From Spirochaetae bacterium HGW-Spirochaetae-2 (GTDB lineage Bacteria; Spirochaetota; Spirochaetia; Sphaerochaetales; Sphaerochaetaceae), in assembly GCA_002839355.1 (NCBI GenBank), contig PGXW01000002.1, positions 62,001 through 126,000 of the forward strand: a stretch of 64,000 bases of DNA. The letters are read 5' to 3'. Within the stretch, counting starts at the first letter, position 1. The number at the start of each line of letters is the position of its first letter. Both the position numbers and the translations under genes were made by a program. The notes below the pieces were generated by a model that saw only the letters and a list, made by a program, of their open reading frames with translations, was not told the DNA's origin and did not search any database. Below are positions 16,701 to 24,449 of the stretch, in pieces.

Positions 16701-18324
16701 CGATCGGTGGGTTGGTGACTTGTGCGAACATCTGCTTGAAGTAGGAGAAGAGCAGCTCGCTTTGGTCCGACAGCACCGCCAATCCGGTATCGTTGCCCAT
16801 GGAACCGATAGCCTCCTGTCCCTGGCGTGCCATGGGGGTGATGATGGTCTTCAAATCTTCGTCGGTATAACCGAACAATATCTGCTTCTGCAACAGCTCC
16901 TGGGGATCGATGGACGGGACACCCGAGGGATTGAAGAGTCCACGCAACTCTATACGGCTGTCCTTGACCCATCGCCGGTAGGGGAATTGCCGCGAGAGTT
17001 TGGCCTTGATCACGTTGTCCGGGACAATGCAGTGCTGGTGGAGATCCACCAGGAACATTTTCCCCGGATGCAACCGCCCCTTGGTCATGATCTGTTCCAC
17101 CGGAAGGTCCAACACCCCAGTCTCCGATGCCAGGACGATCAAGCCGTCGCGGGTCACCGTGTAGCGGGCGGGACGCAAGCCGTTCCTGTCCAGGGTCGCG
17201 CCTATATACCGGCCGTCGGTGAAGACCACGGCAGCCGGACCATCCCATGGCTCCATGACTGGAGAATGGTACTCGTAGAAAGCCCGCTTGTCGGCACTCA
17301 TCTGAATTTCCGGTGAATAGGCTTCGGGGATCATCATCATCATGACATGGGGGATGCTTCTTCCCGCCATGGTGAACAGTTCCAACACATTGTCGAAGAT
17401 CGAGGAATCGCTTCCCGTCTCGTCGATGATCGGTGTGATGCTGTTCAGCTCCTCGCCGATTGCCGTGGAGGACATGAATCCTTCGCGGGCATACTGCCTG
17501 TTGATATTGCCCCGGATGGTGTTGATCTCACCATTGTGGGCAAGGTACCTGAATGGTTGGGCCAGCCGCCATTGGGGCAACGTGTTCGTACTGAATCGCG
17601 AGTGGACGATGCTGAAGGAACTAGTGAAGTCGGGATCGGCCAGATCGAGGAAGTAGTGCGAGACCTGCTCACCGGTCAGCATTCCCTTGTAGACAACCAC
17701 CGTATGGGAAAGGCTGCACACGTAGAACTGGCTCAGGTCCCCTTCGAGTTGCATCACCGCCTTCTCGATTTTCCTGCGCAGGATATACAATTTTCGCTGT
17801 AGCTCGTCGCCAACCAGCGTTTCATGATTCAGGAACAGTTGCTTGATGGCAGGTTCCGTATCTGCCGCAAAGGTGCCGAGTATGGAGCTATCGACCGGCA
17901 CATCGCGCCAGGCGAGCACCGAGAAGCCGGCGGATGCACACGTCCTCCCTATTTCGCTATGGCACAGTGCCGAGAGCGTTTTGTCGGAGGGAAGGAAAAA
18001 CATACCGACCACATAGGTGCCGGCCGCGGGGAGGGAAAAACCTGAAAGGTGTTTCTTGAAGAATGCATCGGGAATCCGGATCATGATCCCGGCACCATCA
18101 CCGGTCTTGGCATCGCCACCGACCGCTCCGCGGTGTTGCATGTTTTCGAGGACTTTAAGGCTATCGGATACGATGCTGTGCCTGGGTTTGCCATCAAGAT
18201 GCGCGATAAAACCTACTCCACAGGCATCATGTTCGAATTTCGAATCGTACAATCCATAGGTTCCGGTTCGCATCACCTGATTGCGTATTTCCGCAGTCCT
18301 TGTATCCAGATAGTCTTTTTGCAT
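13741..18324 (-). CDS. gltB: Glutamate synthase large subunit
   Basis: The 1527-residue enzyme makes two glutamates from glutamine and 2-oxoglutarate. A propeptide of about 34 residues ends before the N-terminal nucleophile Cys35 (FEHDACGVGFIAHLDG) of the class II amidotransferase domain. The FMN synthase domain carries GEGGEDPQRS and SVKLVSEPGVGTIASGVAK. The 3Fe-4S cysteines are in GCMMVRKCHLNTCPFGVA. The C-terminal GXGXG helix domain follows (GDHGCEYMTGGTVVVLG). The start at 18324 is the ATG closest to the conserved region; an ORF extension of 22 codons is AT-rich and not family-like. Confidence 0.95.
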   Translation of the reverse strand: MQKDYLDTRTAEIRNQVMRTGTYGLYDSKFEHDACGVGFIAHLDGKPRHSIVSDSLKVLENMQHRGAVGGDAKTGDGAGIMIRIPDAFFKKHLSGFSLPAAGTYVVGMFFLPSDKTLSALCHSEIGRTCASAGFSVLAWRDVPVDSSILGTFAADTEPAIKQLFLNHETLVGDELQRKLYILRRKIEKAVMQLEGDLSQFYVCSLSHTVVVYKGMLTGEQVSHYFLDLADPDFTSSFSIVHSRFSTNTLPQWRLAQPFRYLAHNGEINTIRGNINRQYAREGFMSSTAIGEELNSITPIIDETGSDSSIFDNVLELFTMAGRSIPHVMMMMIPEAYSPEIQMSADKRAFYEYHSPVMEPWDGPAAVVFTDGRYIGATLDRNGLRPARYTVTRDGLIVLASETGVLDLPVEQIMTKGRLHPGKMFLVDLHQHCIVPDNVIKAKLSRQFPYRRWVKDSRIELRGLFNPSGVPSIDPQELLQKQILFGYTDEDLKTIITPMARQGQEAIGSMGNDTGLAVLSDQSELLFSYFKQMFAQVTNPPIDPLREQLMMSLESFIENESNPLNIDQRQYRSLKLSHPVLSSRDMVRIRNNTHKDLLAVDIDITFTPDETGESLHEAMDRIMRDADTSVAQGASLMILTDRHAGPGKAPIPSLLAVSGLHQHMLERHMRGGIGIVVETGEVREVFHYALHLAFGCDAISPYIAFSTVRQLAEEGKLGDLTPEAAADNYVNAVKKGLLKTFSRMGISTLHSFFNTQIFEAVGLGDEIIAPYFRGTVSRIGGIGFKELAWDIRQRYRQAYPADSQVPKLRSPGGSYRYRRGSEPHYWSPESISLVQQATRAQDYAIFKEFTALMDASYRKNGELRGLLDFHGGVSIPIEEVEPVEQITRRFVSAAMSIGSISKEAHETVAIAMNRIGAKSNSGEGGEDPQRSYPLSNGDSMRSRIKQVASGRFGVTTEYIMSADELQIKMAQGAKPGEGGQLPGNKVTEYIAKIRHTVPGVTLISPPPHHDIYSIEDLAQLIHDLRRVNPKAEVSVKLVSEPGVGTIASGVAKAKADRVLISGQNGGTGASPLTAIRHAGLPWELGLAETQQALIINNLRDQVVVQVDGHLKTGRDLAIAALLGAEEFGFGTSLLITLGCMMVRKCHLNTCPFGVATQDPVLRQKFHGKADFIVTFLRFVATELREYMAMLGFRTVEEMVGRVDLLKFNPNTEKVKAHNVHMDRVLASDHLGEGVARHFGGVRPVVTPSSFDAKIQESLEHFWSDRKPVRISLPVKNTDRTIGAALSGELVKRFGPAGLPDGTIAIDLTGSAGQSLGAFLAPGISMRLEGESNDYLGKGMSGGRIVVVPPEQARFRADRNIICGNVVLYGATAGEVFISGMAGERFAVRNSGATAVVEGIGDHGCEYMTGGTVVVLGVTGKNFAAGMSGGIAYVYDPSELFDTRCNLDMVELEGVWDLDDQCTLKGYITRHAELTGSRIAKTILEDWEAKYPQFVKVVPIEYRKVLERMKLNENRDDETLSVTEEVYHG

Positions 18325-18641
18325 ATATTCCCCATCCATTTTACTGCATAATATATGTATATTTATACATATATAACCAACATACCCCAAAGTATCCGAA
18401 TTTCGCTACAATGACAAGTATCCAACAGTAATGTTTAACTTATTATATTTAAAATATTTATATAATTTGATTTATATTTACATCAATTTATAGTATTATA
18501 ATTTGAGCTTTCATGCATTTACTATGCTATTCCTGCGTTGTTGCCAAACAGAAATTTCGAATTTTCCCATGCTCCCGAGAGAAGACACGGCCGGGACCCC
18601 GTCAAGAGGTCCCGCACTCCAGTCGAACCGAAGGTGTATGC
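18325..18641. other. AT-rich glnN-gltB intergenic region
   Basis: This 317-bp gap holds no convincing gene. Close to gltB there is a long AT palindrome (listed separately) and possible AT-rich promoter elements. Near glnN, CGGGACC and GGTCCCG (18592-18614) form a 7-bp stem with a 9-base loop, but no T-run follows, so it is not a clear terminator. No sigma-54 type GG-N10-GC pair was found on the minus strand here. Confidence 0.5.
18351..18374. promoter_or_regulatory. 24-bp perfect palindrome upstream of gltB
   Basis: Arms ATATATGTATA and TATACATATAT flank a TT centre, 27 bp before the gltB start. It could be an operator, or a structure arising from AT-rich sequence. Its position over the probable promoter favours a regulatory role. 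Confidence 0.4.
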
Positions 18642-20765
18642 CTACAGCCGGAACAACATGTCCTCATACGACGGATATGGCCAGAAGGCCTTGTCCGTCA
18701 TGGCCTCGAGGGCATCCACATGCTCCCTGAGCAACTTCATAGCCGGAACCACGTCCTCACGATAACAACGGGCCTGCACCAAAGAGTCGCTACCGCATTC
18801 CGAAGCCTTCGCGGCAATAGCTTCCAACTGGCGTATCTCTTCCAGTGTATCGTCGAGCTTCTGTGAAATACGTGTTGCCGATTCGGCGAGCCGCACCGGT
18901 TTGAGGCCGAGCTTCTTCTGCATGTCGAGCGACGCAAGCAATTCCATGAGATAGCGGTTCACCGCGGGTACCACCATCCGTTCGGCCATTTCGACCATGA
19001 CTCCCGCCTCAATAGCGATCTGCTTGCTGTACGTCTCCAAATAGATTTCCTGCCGTGAGTGCAGCTCCGCCGGACTGAAAACCTTGTGTTTCCCAAAAAT
19101 CTCCACATGTGCCGGATCGTTGAGGTGGGACAATGCCTCCACGGTATTTCCCAGGTTCATCAATCCGCGTTTTTCCGCTTCACCCAACCAGGTGTCCGAA
19201 TATCCGTTGCCGTTGAACACCACGCGCTTGTGCTGTTGGTAGAATTCCCGGACAATGGCCTTCACCTCCTCCATGGTATCTGAAGCGGCTTCCAACCTGT
19301 CGGCGACTTCGGACAACACGTCTGCCACAGCCACGTTGAGCATGGTGTTGGGTCCAGCGAGTGACTGTGAGGATCCGACCATGCGGAATTCGAACTTGTT
19401 GCCCGTGAACGCGAACGGCGAAGTCCTGTTGCGGTCCGTGTCGTCCATGGGGAAGGAGGGAATGGTTGTCGCTCCGATCTCGACCAATCGTCCGTCACGC
19501 TTGACCAAGGGCCTGTTCTCAGTGATGCAATCGAGGATTTCAGTGAGCTTCTCGCCGAGGAACATGGAAATTACTGCAGGAGGGGCTTCGTTGGCTCCAA
19601 GCCTGTGGTCGTTTCCCGATGTCGCGGCCGACAGGCGCAGCAAGAGCGCGTGCTTGTCCACAGCCTTTATCACCGAGGTGAGGAACAACAGGAACTGGGC
19701 GTTCTCCTCGGGACTATCACCGGGAGTGAGCAGGTTCTGTCCGTCGTCGGTCGCAATCGACCAGTTGTTGTGTTTTCCACTGCCGTTCACTCCGGCGAAG
19801 GGTTTTTCATGCAACAACGCGACCATGCCGTGGTGCTGGGCGACATTCTGGATCACTTCCATGAGCAGCTGGTTCGTATCGACCGATATGTTGGCGGTAT
19901 TGTACACTGTCGCGATCTCGAACTGGTTCGGGGCGACCTCCTTGTGTTGCGTCTTGGCCGAGATTCCGAGTTTCCACAGTTCGCAGTTCAATTCCTTCAT
20001 GAATACGGCCACACGTTCCTTGATGGTTCCGAAGTAGTGGTCGTCCATCTCCTGTCCCTTGGCGCTCATGGTACCGAATACGGTCCGACCGCACAGCCTG
20101 AGGTCGGGCCGCTTGTCGTAAAAGGTCTCGTCTATCAGGAAATACTCCTGCTCCGGCCCAACATTCGTATAGACCTGGTTGCAGGTGGTGTTTCCAAAAG
20201 CCCTGAGAACGCGTAGAGCCTCCCTGTTGATGGCTGCCATCGAGCGTAGCAGGGGCACCTTCTTGTCGAGGGCGTCACCCGTGTACGAGACGAAGGCGGT
20301 GGGAATGGCGAGTGTCTTCACTCCCCTGAGGTCCTTGATCACAGCCGGTGAGCTGGTGTCCCAGGCAGTGTATCCCCGGGCTTCGAATGTTGCCCGAAGC
20401 CCTCCATTCGGGAAGGAGGATGCGTCGGGCTCGCCTTGGATCAATTCCTTGCCTGAAAATTCGAGCAGGATGGAACCGTCGGCACAGGGAGAGATGAATG
20501 CATCGTGCTTTTCAGCTGTCAAACCTGTCAACGGTTGGAACCAGTGGGTGAAGTGCGAGGCTCCCTTCGAGATCGCCCAATCCTTCATGGCGCCCGCCAC
20601 CACTTCGGCGGTCTGCAAGGTAAGGGGATGGTCTCCACGTTGTACGGCCTTGAGCTCCTTGTAGAGCTTGGCGGGCAAACGTTCGCGCATCACCGAATCG
20701 CTGAAGCAGTTCTCTCCGTACATGTCTGTAAGCAAGGTTTTTGTAAAATCGATAGAGTCGGACAT
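18642..20765 (-). CDS. glnN: Type III glutamine synthetase
   Basis: The 707-residue enzyme makes glutamine from glutamate, ammonia and ATP. Length and motifs fit GSIII: SHFTHWFQPLTGLTAEKHDAF near the N-terminus, VGPEQEYFLIDETFYD for metal and glutamate binding, FAGVNGSGKHNNWSI and RTSPFAFTGNKFEFRMVGSS, and the variable C-terminal helical region. The start MSDSID at 20765 has AGGAG ten bases upstream; 41 upstream codons in frame overlap the sigma-54 promoter and are rejected. A sigma-54 promoter and two enhancer-type sites lie upstream, so it should be induced under ammonium limitation by the NifA-like regulator. Confidence 0.95.
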   Translation of the reverse strand: MSDSIDFTKTLLTDMYGENCFSDSVMRERLPAKLYKELKAVQRGDHPLTLQTAEVVAGAMKDWAISKGASHFTHWFQPLTGLTAEKHDAFISPCADGSILLEFSGKELIQGEPDASSFPNGGLRATFEARGYTAWDTSSPAVIKDLRGVKTLAIPTAFVSYTGDALDKKVPLLRSMAAINREALRVLRAFGNTTCNQVYTNVGPEQEYFLIDETFYDKRPDLRLCGRTVFGTMSAKGQEMDDHYFGTIKERVAVFMKELNCELWKLGISAKTQHKEVAPNQFEIATVYNTANISVDTNQLLMEVIQNVAQHHGMVALLHEKPFAGVNGSGKHNNWSIATDDGQNLLTPGDSPEENAQFLLFLTSVIKAVDKHALLLRLSAATSGNDHRLGANEAPPAVISMFLGEKLTEILDCITENRPLVKRDGRLVEIGATTIPSFPMDDTDRNRTSPFAFTGNKFEFRMVGSSQSLAGPNTMLNVAVADVLSEVADRLEAASDTMEEVKAIVREFYQQHKRVVFNGNGYSDTWLGEAEKRGLMNLGNTVEALSHLNDPAHVEIFGKHKVFSPAELHSRQEIYLETYSKQIAIEAGVMVEMAERMVVPAVNRYLMELLASLDMQKKLGLKPVRLAESATRISQKLDDTLEEIRQLEAIAAKASECGSDSLVQARCYREDVVPAMKLLREHVDALEAMTDKAFWPYPSYEDMLFRL

Positions 20766-20802
20766 CTTTGACACTCTCCTGTGTAGGTATGATTTGATAC
20801 TA

Positions 20803-20817
20803 GCAATATGCATGCCA
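20803..20817 (-). promoter_or_regulatory. Sigma-54 promoter of glnN
   Basis: The minus strand reads TTGGCATGCATATTGCTA: GG and GC are separated by exactly 10 bp, in a close match to the -24/-12 consensus TGGCAC-N5-TTGCW. Transcription should begin about 26 bp before the glnN ATG. Two upstream sites lie about 65-125 bp behind it. Confidence 0.85.
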
Positions 20818-20881
20818 AGTTTTCTTTTTATTTCCATGCAATAAATTACAATTATTATAGCGAAATACAGCCCCAGACATT

Positions 20882-20897
20882 CCCACAATATTGTAGG
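20882..20897. promoter_or_regulatory. Enhancer-type site 1 for glnN
   Basis: CCCACA-ATAT-TGTAGG, one mismatch from the dyad CCTACA-N4-TGTAGG. Its centre is 31 bp from site 2, about three helical turns, as expected for cooperative binding by an enhancer-binding protein. Confidence 0.7.
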
Positions 20898-20912
20898 AAT
20901 GTTGAGGCAAAT

Positions 20913-20928
20913 ACCACATTAATGTAGG
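20913..20928. promoter_or_regulatory. Enhancer-type site 2 for glnN
   Basis: ACCACA-TTAA-TGTAGG, the second member of the pair. It lies immediately after the glnK stop codon. Confidence 0.65.
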
Positions 20929-20931
20929 AAA

Positions 20932-21273
20932 CTATCCGATTGCGACGGACCCCGTATCCCGATTCCGAATGCGGATGCATTCCTCGATGGGAAGGATGAA
21001 AATCTTTCCGTCACCGATGGTATTCGTTCCGGCCCCGACGAGTATCGCGTCCACTGTCGCTTCAGCGAACGAGTCGTTGACTGCGATTTCGATGCGGACC
21101 TTCTTGAGCAGGTTCACCTCGATATCGACCCCCCGGTACGACTCCTTGTACCCTTTCTGCTGGCCACAGCCCATTGCGTTCGTAACCGAAATCTTGAATA
21201 TCTCACGCCGATACAATTCCTGCTTGACGGCATTCAACTTCTCCGGCTGTATATATGCGATTATCAATTTCAT
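20932..21273 (-). CDS. glnK: P-II signal protein (GlnK type)
   Basis: The 113-residue trimeric nitrogen sensor binds ATP/ADP and 2-oxoglutarate and plugs AmtB. It aligns without gaps to E. coli GlnB across the T-loop: GQQKGYKESYRGVDIEVNLL. Tyr46 is kept, but the uridylylation residue Tyr51 is Ile51. The B-loop/C-terminal segment VGAGTNTIGDGKIFILPIEE is conserved. It lies 15 bp behind amtB, in the usual amtB-glnK arrangement. The missing Tyr51 means GlnD-style control at that position is impossible, leaving ligand binding or another modification. Confidence 0.93.
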   Translation of the reverse strand: MKLIIAYIQPEKLNAVKQELYRREIFKISVTNAMGCGQQKGYKESYRGVDIEVNLLKKVRIEIAVNDSFAEATVDAILVGAGTNTIGDGKIFILPIEECIRIRNRDTGSVAIG

Positions 21274-21288
21274 ATCTCTTCTCCTTAT

Positions 21289-22611
21289 CTACATGTTCGT
21301 GAAAATCTGGAAACCGCTATAGGATTCTGCGCTGTGTTCCGAAAGATCCAGTCCGGTCATCTCCTCGTGGGCACTCACCCGCAGTCCTGTTGTCTTCTTG
21401 ATTATGAAGAACAACACACCCGTCGTAACGACAACCCATGCACACACGGCCAACGCTCCCAGAGCCTGAATACTCAACTGCTGTATACCTCCACCGTAGA
21501 AGAGACCCCGTACACTGTCGGTGGCACCGAACAGACCTACTGCGAGCGTGCCCCAGACACCACAAACACCGTGTACACTTATGGCTCCCACCGGATCGTC
21601 GATGTGCAACGTCTTGTCGAGAAATTCAACCGAGAAGACCACGAGAAGGCCTGCGACGAGTCCGATGATTATCGCTCCAGTGGGTGTGACCACAGCTGTC
21701 GGTGCGGTTATACCCACCAAACCTGCCAAAGCTCCGTTGAGCGACATGCTCACATCGGGTTTTCCGAACTTGATCCAAGAGATGACCATGGCTGCGATCG
21801 CACCGGCGGAGGCACCTAAAGTCGTAGTGACCGCGACATTCGCCATGGTGAGGTCGGTACCGCTGAGTGTGGAGCCGGCATTGAAGCCGTACCAGCCGAA
21901 CCAAAGGATGAATACACCAAGACTTGCCAACGGAAGGTTGTGGCCGAGGATGGCTTTGGAAGCTACCTTCTTGCCGTTCGAAACATACTTTCCGATTCGT
22001 GGGCCGAGGGCAAGGGTTCCCATGAGGGCAGCCCAACCACCGACGGAGTGCACGACCGTCGAGCCGGCGAAATCATGGAATCCGAGGGTCGAGAGCCAGC
22101 CGCCACCCCATATCCAATGGCCCGAGATGGGATAGATCAGGCCGGAGATGATGACACTGTAGATCAGGTAGGCGGTGAACTTGGTCCGTTCCGCCATGGC
22201 TCCGCTGACGATCGTTGCCGCCGTCGCGGCGAACACGACCTGGAACATCCAGTCCCTGAACATGGTCGAATCGGCTCCGAGGATGAAGAACTGGGAGGAA
22301 CCGAACATGCCCTTCACCGAAGTACCGTACATGAGGGCCCAACCGATGGCCCAAAACACTAGGGATCCGGCACAAAAATCCATGAGGTTCTTCATGATGA
22401 TGTTGCCGGCATTCTTGGCACGGGTCAGCCCGATCTCGACCATTGCGAATCCAGCCTGCATGAAAAAGACCAGCGCGGCGGCAACGAGCAGCCATATCAT
22501 GTCGAGAGATTCCTGGTGCAGCGCGACTGCATCGGAAAGCTCATCCGCAAAAAGGGTCCCTGTCGTGCATAAAAGCATCACCAAGCCCATCAAGAAAATC
22601 CGGTACTTCAT
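21289..22611 (-). CDS. amtB: Ammonium transporter
   Basis: The 440-residue trimeric ammonium channel has a signal peptide (MKYRIFLMGLVMLLCTTGTLFA) ahead of eleven membrane helices, as in E. coli AmtB. The twin pore histidines are in STVVHSVGGWAALMG and ISVHGVCGVWGTLAVG. The Phe-gate region around FFMQAGFAMVEIGLTRAKN is conserved. A sigma-54 promoter lies 36-52 bp upstream, and two enhancer-type sites overlap the end of the regulator gene further up. GlnK follows directly. Confidence 0.95.
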   Translation of the reverse strand: MKYRIFLMGLVMLLCTTGTLFADELSDAVALHQESLDMIWLLVAAALVFFMQAGFAMVEIGLTRAKNAGNIIMKNLMDFCAGSLVFWAIGWALMYGTSVKGMFGSSQFFILGADSTMFRDWMFQVVFAATAATIVSGAMAERTKFTAYLIYSVIISGLIYPISGHWIWGGGWLSTLGFHDFAGSTVVHSVGGWAALMGTLALGPRIGKYVSNGKKVASKAILGHNLPLASLGVFILWFGWYGFNAGSTLSGTDLTMANVAVTTTLGASAGAIAAMVISWIKFGKPDVSMSLNGALAGLVGITAPTAVVTPTGAIIIGLVAGLLVVFSVEFLDKTLHIDDPVGAISVHGVCGVWGTLAVGLFGATDSVRGLFYGGGIQQLSIQALGALAVCAWVVVTTGVLFFIIKKTTGLRVSAHEEMTGLDLSEHSAESYSGFQIFTNM

Positions 22612-22646
22612 ATTCGGCTCCTACATGAGTGTTTGGCGATTGTTGC

Positions 22647-22663
22647 TTGCATACAGCGTGCCA
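22647..22663 (-). promoter_or_regulatory. Sigma-54 promoter of amtB-glnK
   Basis: The minus strand reads TTGGCACGCTGTATGCAA, with GG and GC exactly 10 bp apart and a perfect TTGGCACG -24 element. The predicted start of transcription is about 25 bp before the amtB ATG. Confidence 0.88.
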
Positions 22664-22810
22664 AGTTATCGAATACAACTGATGGACTATCAATGGGTGA
22701 TTTTATTATTGTTTGTGATACATGATTATAAATAGGTTCATATTTGGTGGCGAAAGATTGTGTACTGGAAATTCCACCGAGCCGAAAGGGGCGCCAGGCA
22801 ATTGTAAGAA

Positions 22811-22826
22811 CCTACAATAATGTAAC
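22811..22826. promoter_or_regulatory. Enhancer-type site 1 for amtB
   Basis: CCTACA-ATAA-TGTAAC, lying about 150 bp upstream of the sigma-54 promoter, within usual enhancer range. Its centre is 30 bp from the next site. Confidence 0.7.
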
Positions 22827-22840
22827 TATCAATCTAATAT

Positions 22841-22856
22841 ATTACAAAATTGTAGG
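22841..22856. promoter_or_regulatory. Enhancer-type site 2 for amtB, inside the regulator stop region
   Basis: ATTACA-AAAT-TGTAGG. It overlaps the last codons and stop of the regulator gene (K-P-T-I-L-stop), so the operator is partly coding sequence. Confidence 0.7.
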
Positions 22857-24392
22857 TTTTTTACTCTTGTACCGTTTGGGATCCAGGTTGTATTTTTCGA
22901 CGCGCAAGCCCATGATCCGTTCCGATATGCCCAGATTCTGGGCAGCCTTCGCCTGGTTGCCACGCGCATGCTTAAGGGCGTCGGCAACCAACTCCTTCTC
23001 GAGCGCGTCCACTGCCTGCTGCAAGGTTGAGCTGAACTGCGTATTGGAGGATTCGGCCGACTGCAGACTCGGTGGCAAGTGGTACCCGTGGATCACATCG
23101 TCACGGCTGAGGATCACCGACCGTTCGATACAGTTCTCCAATTCGCGCACGTTTCCCGGCCAATGGTACATCATAAGCAAATCGATGGCTGTACTGGTGA
23201 TACGTTTTATTGTGCAATGGTTTTTCCTGTTGTATTTCTCTATGAAGTGGTCACACAACAGCAGGATATCCGATTTGCGTTCACGCAACGGTGGGATATG
23301 CAAGGGAAACACGTTCAAGCGGTAATAGAGATCCTCCCGAAAGGTTCCCTTGAGTATCTCTTCCTCGAGGTTCCGGTTGGTGGCCGCAATGATCCGTACA
23401 TTGATCTTGATGGTCTTCGACCCACCTACCCGCTCGAACTCCTGTTCCTGCACTGCCCGCAGCAACTTCACTTGCATTTGTGGCGAGAGTTCGCCGATCT
23501 CATCGAGAAACAGCGTACCTTGGTCCGCAAGTTCGAACCTGCCTTTCCTGAGCACATGGGCTCCTGTGAAAGCGCCCTTCTCATGTCCGAACAACTCGCT
23601 CTCGATGATATTCTCGGGAAGGGCTGCACAGTTGACCTTCACAAAGGGCATCCGTGAGCGCATGCTGTTGTCATGTATCTCCTGGGCAACCAACTCCTTA
23701 CCAGTACCGCTCTCTCCGCGTATCATGACAGTGGCATCGCTCTTGCCCACTTGTACGATAAGATCGAACAGCTGCTGCATGACCTGTGATCGGCCTATGA
23801 TGCGCTCGGGAGTTTGGCGCTCCTCCAGCTCTTCCTTTAGGCGCTGGTTCTCCGCGACCAGGCGCTCCTTCTCCTCCCTCAATTCCTGTCGTATCTTGAC
23901 CGCCCGAGCAACCATAGATGCAATGACCGAAAGGAGTTGGAAATAGACGTCCAGGTCGGTATCGGGAATGTCGATGAACGAGACGTTCAGGGTCCCGAGC
24001 GTCTCGTTGTCACTTCTGATCGGTACACAAATGAATGATATCCGCTTGTTTTTCTTGATAAGTTCTGTCTCGGCTCCAGTCTTGTTGATATAACGCCGAT
24101 CCTTGGAGACATCGGGAATAATGACATGGACCCCCGATTGGACCACACTGCCGGTTATCCCCTCTCCCATACGGTAACGACCCCGCTTCTTCTGGGCTTC
24201 GGTCAACCCGTAGGCAGACTCGATCATGATCATCCGGGTATCACGGTTCATAAGCGTTATCGCGCCACGGACAATAGGGGTATGCTCGGTCAACGAGCTG
24301 AGGATAGGATGCAGAATCTCCTTCAGGTCCTTCGTCTCATCGAGAATCTTGCTGATTTCGTAGAGGACTTGGAGTTCATTGGCATGCTTCAT
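22842..24392 (-). CDS. NifA-like sigma-54 enhancer-binding regulator
   Basis: The protein has 516 residues. An N-terminal GAF domain (about 1-165) and a coiled linker ([21 protein letters not shown]) precede a sigma-54 AAA+ domain with Walker A GESGTGKE, the sigma-54 loop GAFTGA, Walker [12 protein letters not shown] and the arginine-finger region. The C-terminal Fis-type HTH reads [21 protein letters not shown], closest to NifA/AnfA. No nif genes are in the window. Its neighbours are amtB, glnK and glnN, two of which have sigma-54 promoters, so it most likely activates ammonium uptake and assimilation. A palindromic site touches its own start, suggesting self-control. Confidence 0.93.
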   Translation of the reverse strand: MKHANELQVLYEISKILDETKDLKEILHPILSSLTEHTPIVRGAITLMNRDTRMIMIESAYGLTEAQKKRGRYRMGEGITGSVVQSGVHVIIPDVSKDRRYINKTGAETELIKKNKRISFICVPIRSDNETLGTLNVSFIDIPDTDLDVYFQLLSVIASMVARAVKIRQELREEKERLVAENQRLKEELEERQTPERIIGRSQVMQQLFDLIVQVGKSDATVMIRGESGTGKELVAQEIHDNSMRSRMPFVKVNCAALPENIIESELFGHEKGAFTGAHVLRKGRFELADQGTLFLDEIGELSPQMQVKLLRAVQEQEFERVGGSKTIKINVRIIAATNRNLEEEILKGTFREDLYYRLNVFPLHIPPLRERKSDILLLCDHFIEKYNRKNHCTIKRITSTAIDLLMMYHWPGNVRELENCIERSVILSRDDVIHGYHLPPSLQSAESSNTQFSSTLQQAVDALEKELVADALKHARGNQAKAAQNLGISERIMGLRVEKYNLDPKRYKSKKPTIL

Positions 24393-24400
24393 CCGTCAAT

Positions 24401-24416
24401 CCTACAAAAATGTAGG
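24401..24416. promoter_or_regulatory. Perfect CCTACA-N4-TGTAGG site at the regulator start
   Basis: TCCTACA-AAAA-TGTAGGA is a perfect dyad, the best copy of the five in the window. It lies 9-24 bp upstream of the regulator ATG (24392), a position that would interfere with expression, so autorepression is likely. Confidence 0.7.
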
Positions 24417-24449
24417 AAACATATCAAGTGCCGTATCCACGGTCCCCGA

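Noticed and set aside
13732-17316. Long plus-strand open frames of up to 591 codons opposite gltB
   Set aside because: They are antisense shadows of a full-length, motif-complete GltB, with no ribosome sites or recognisable domains.
18592-18614. Hairpin after glnN as a rho-independent terminator
   Set aside because: The 7-bp stem is real but has a 9-base loop and no T-run.
22842-24392. Nitrogen fixation locus
   Set aside because: The regulator is NifA-like, but no nifHDK, nifB or related genes occur in the window; the neighbours are for ammonium assimilation.
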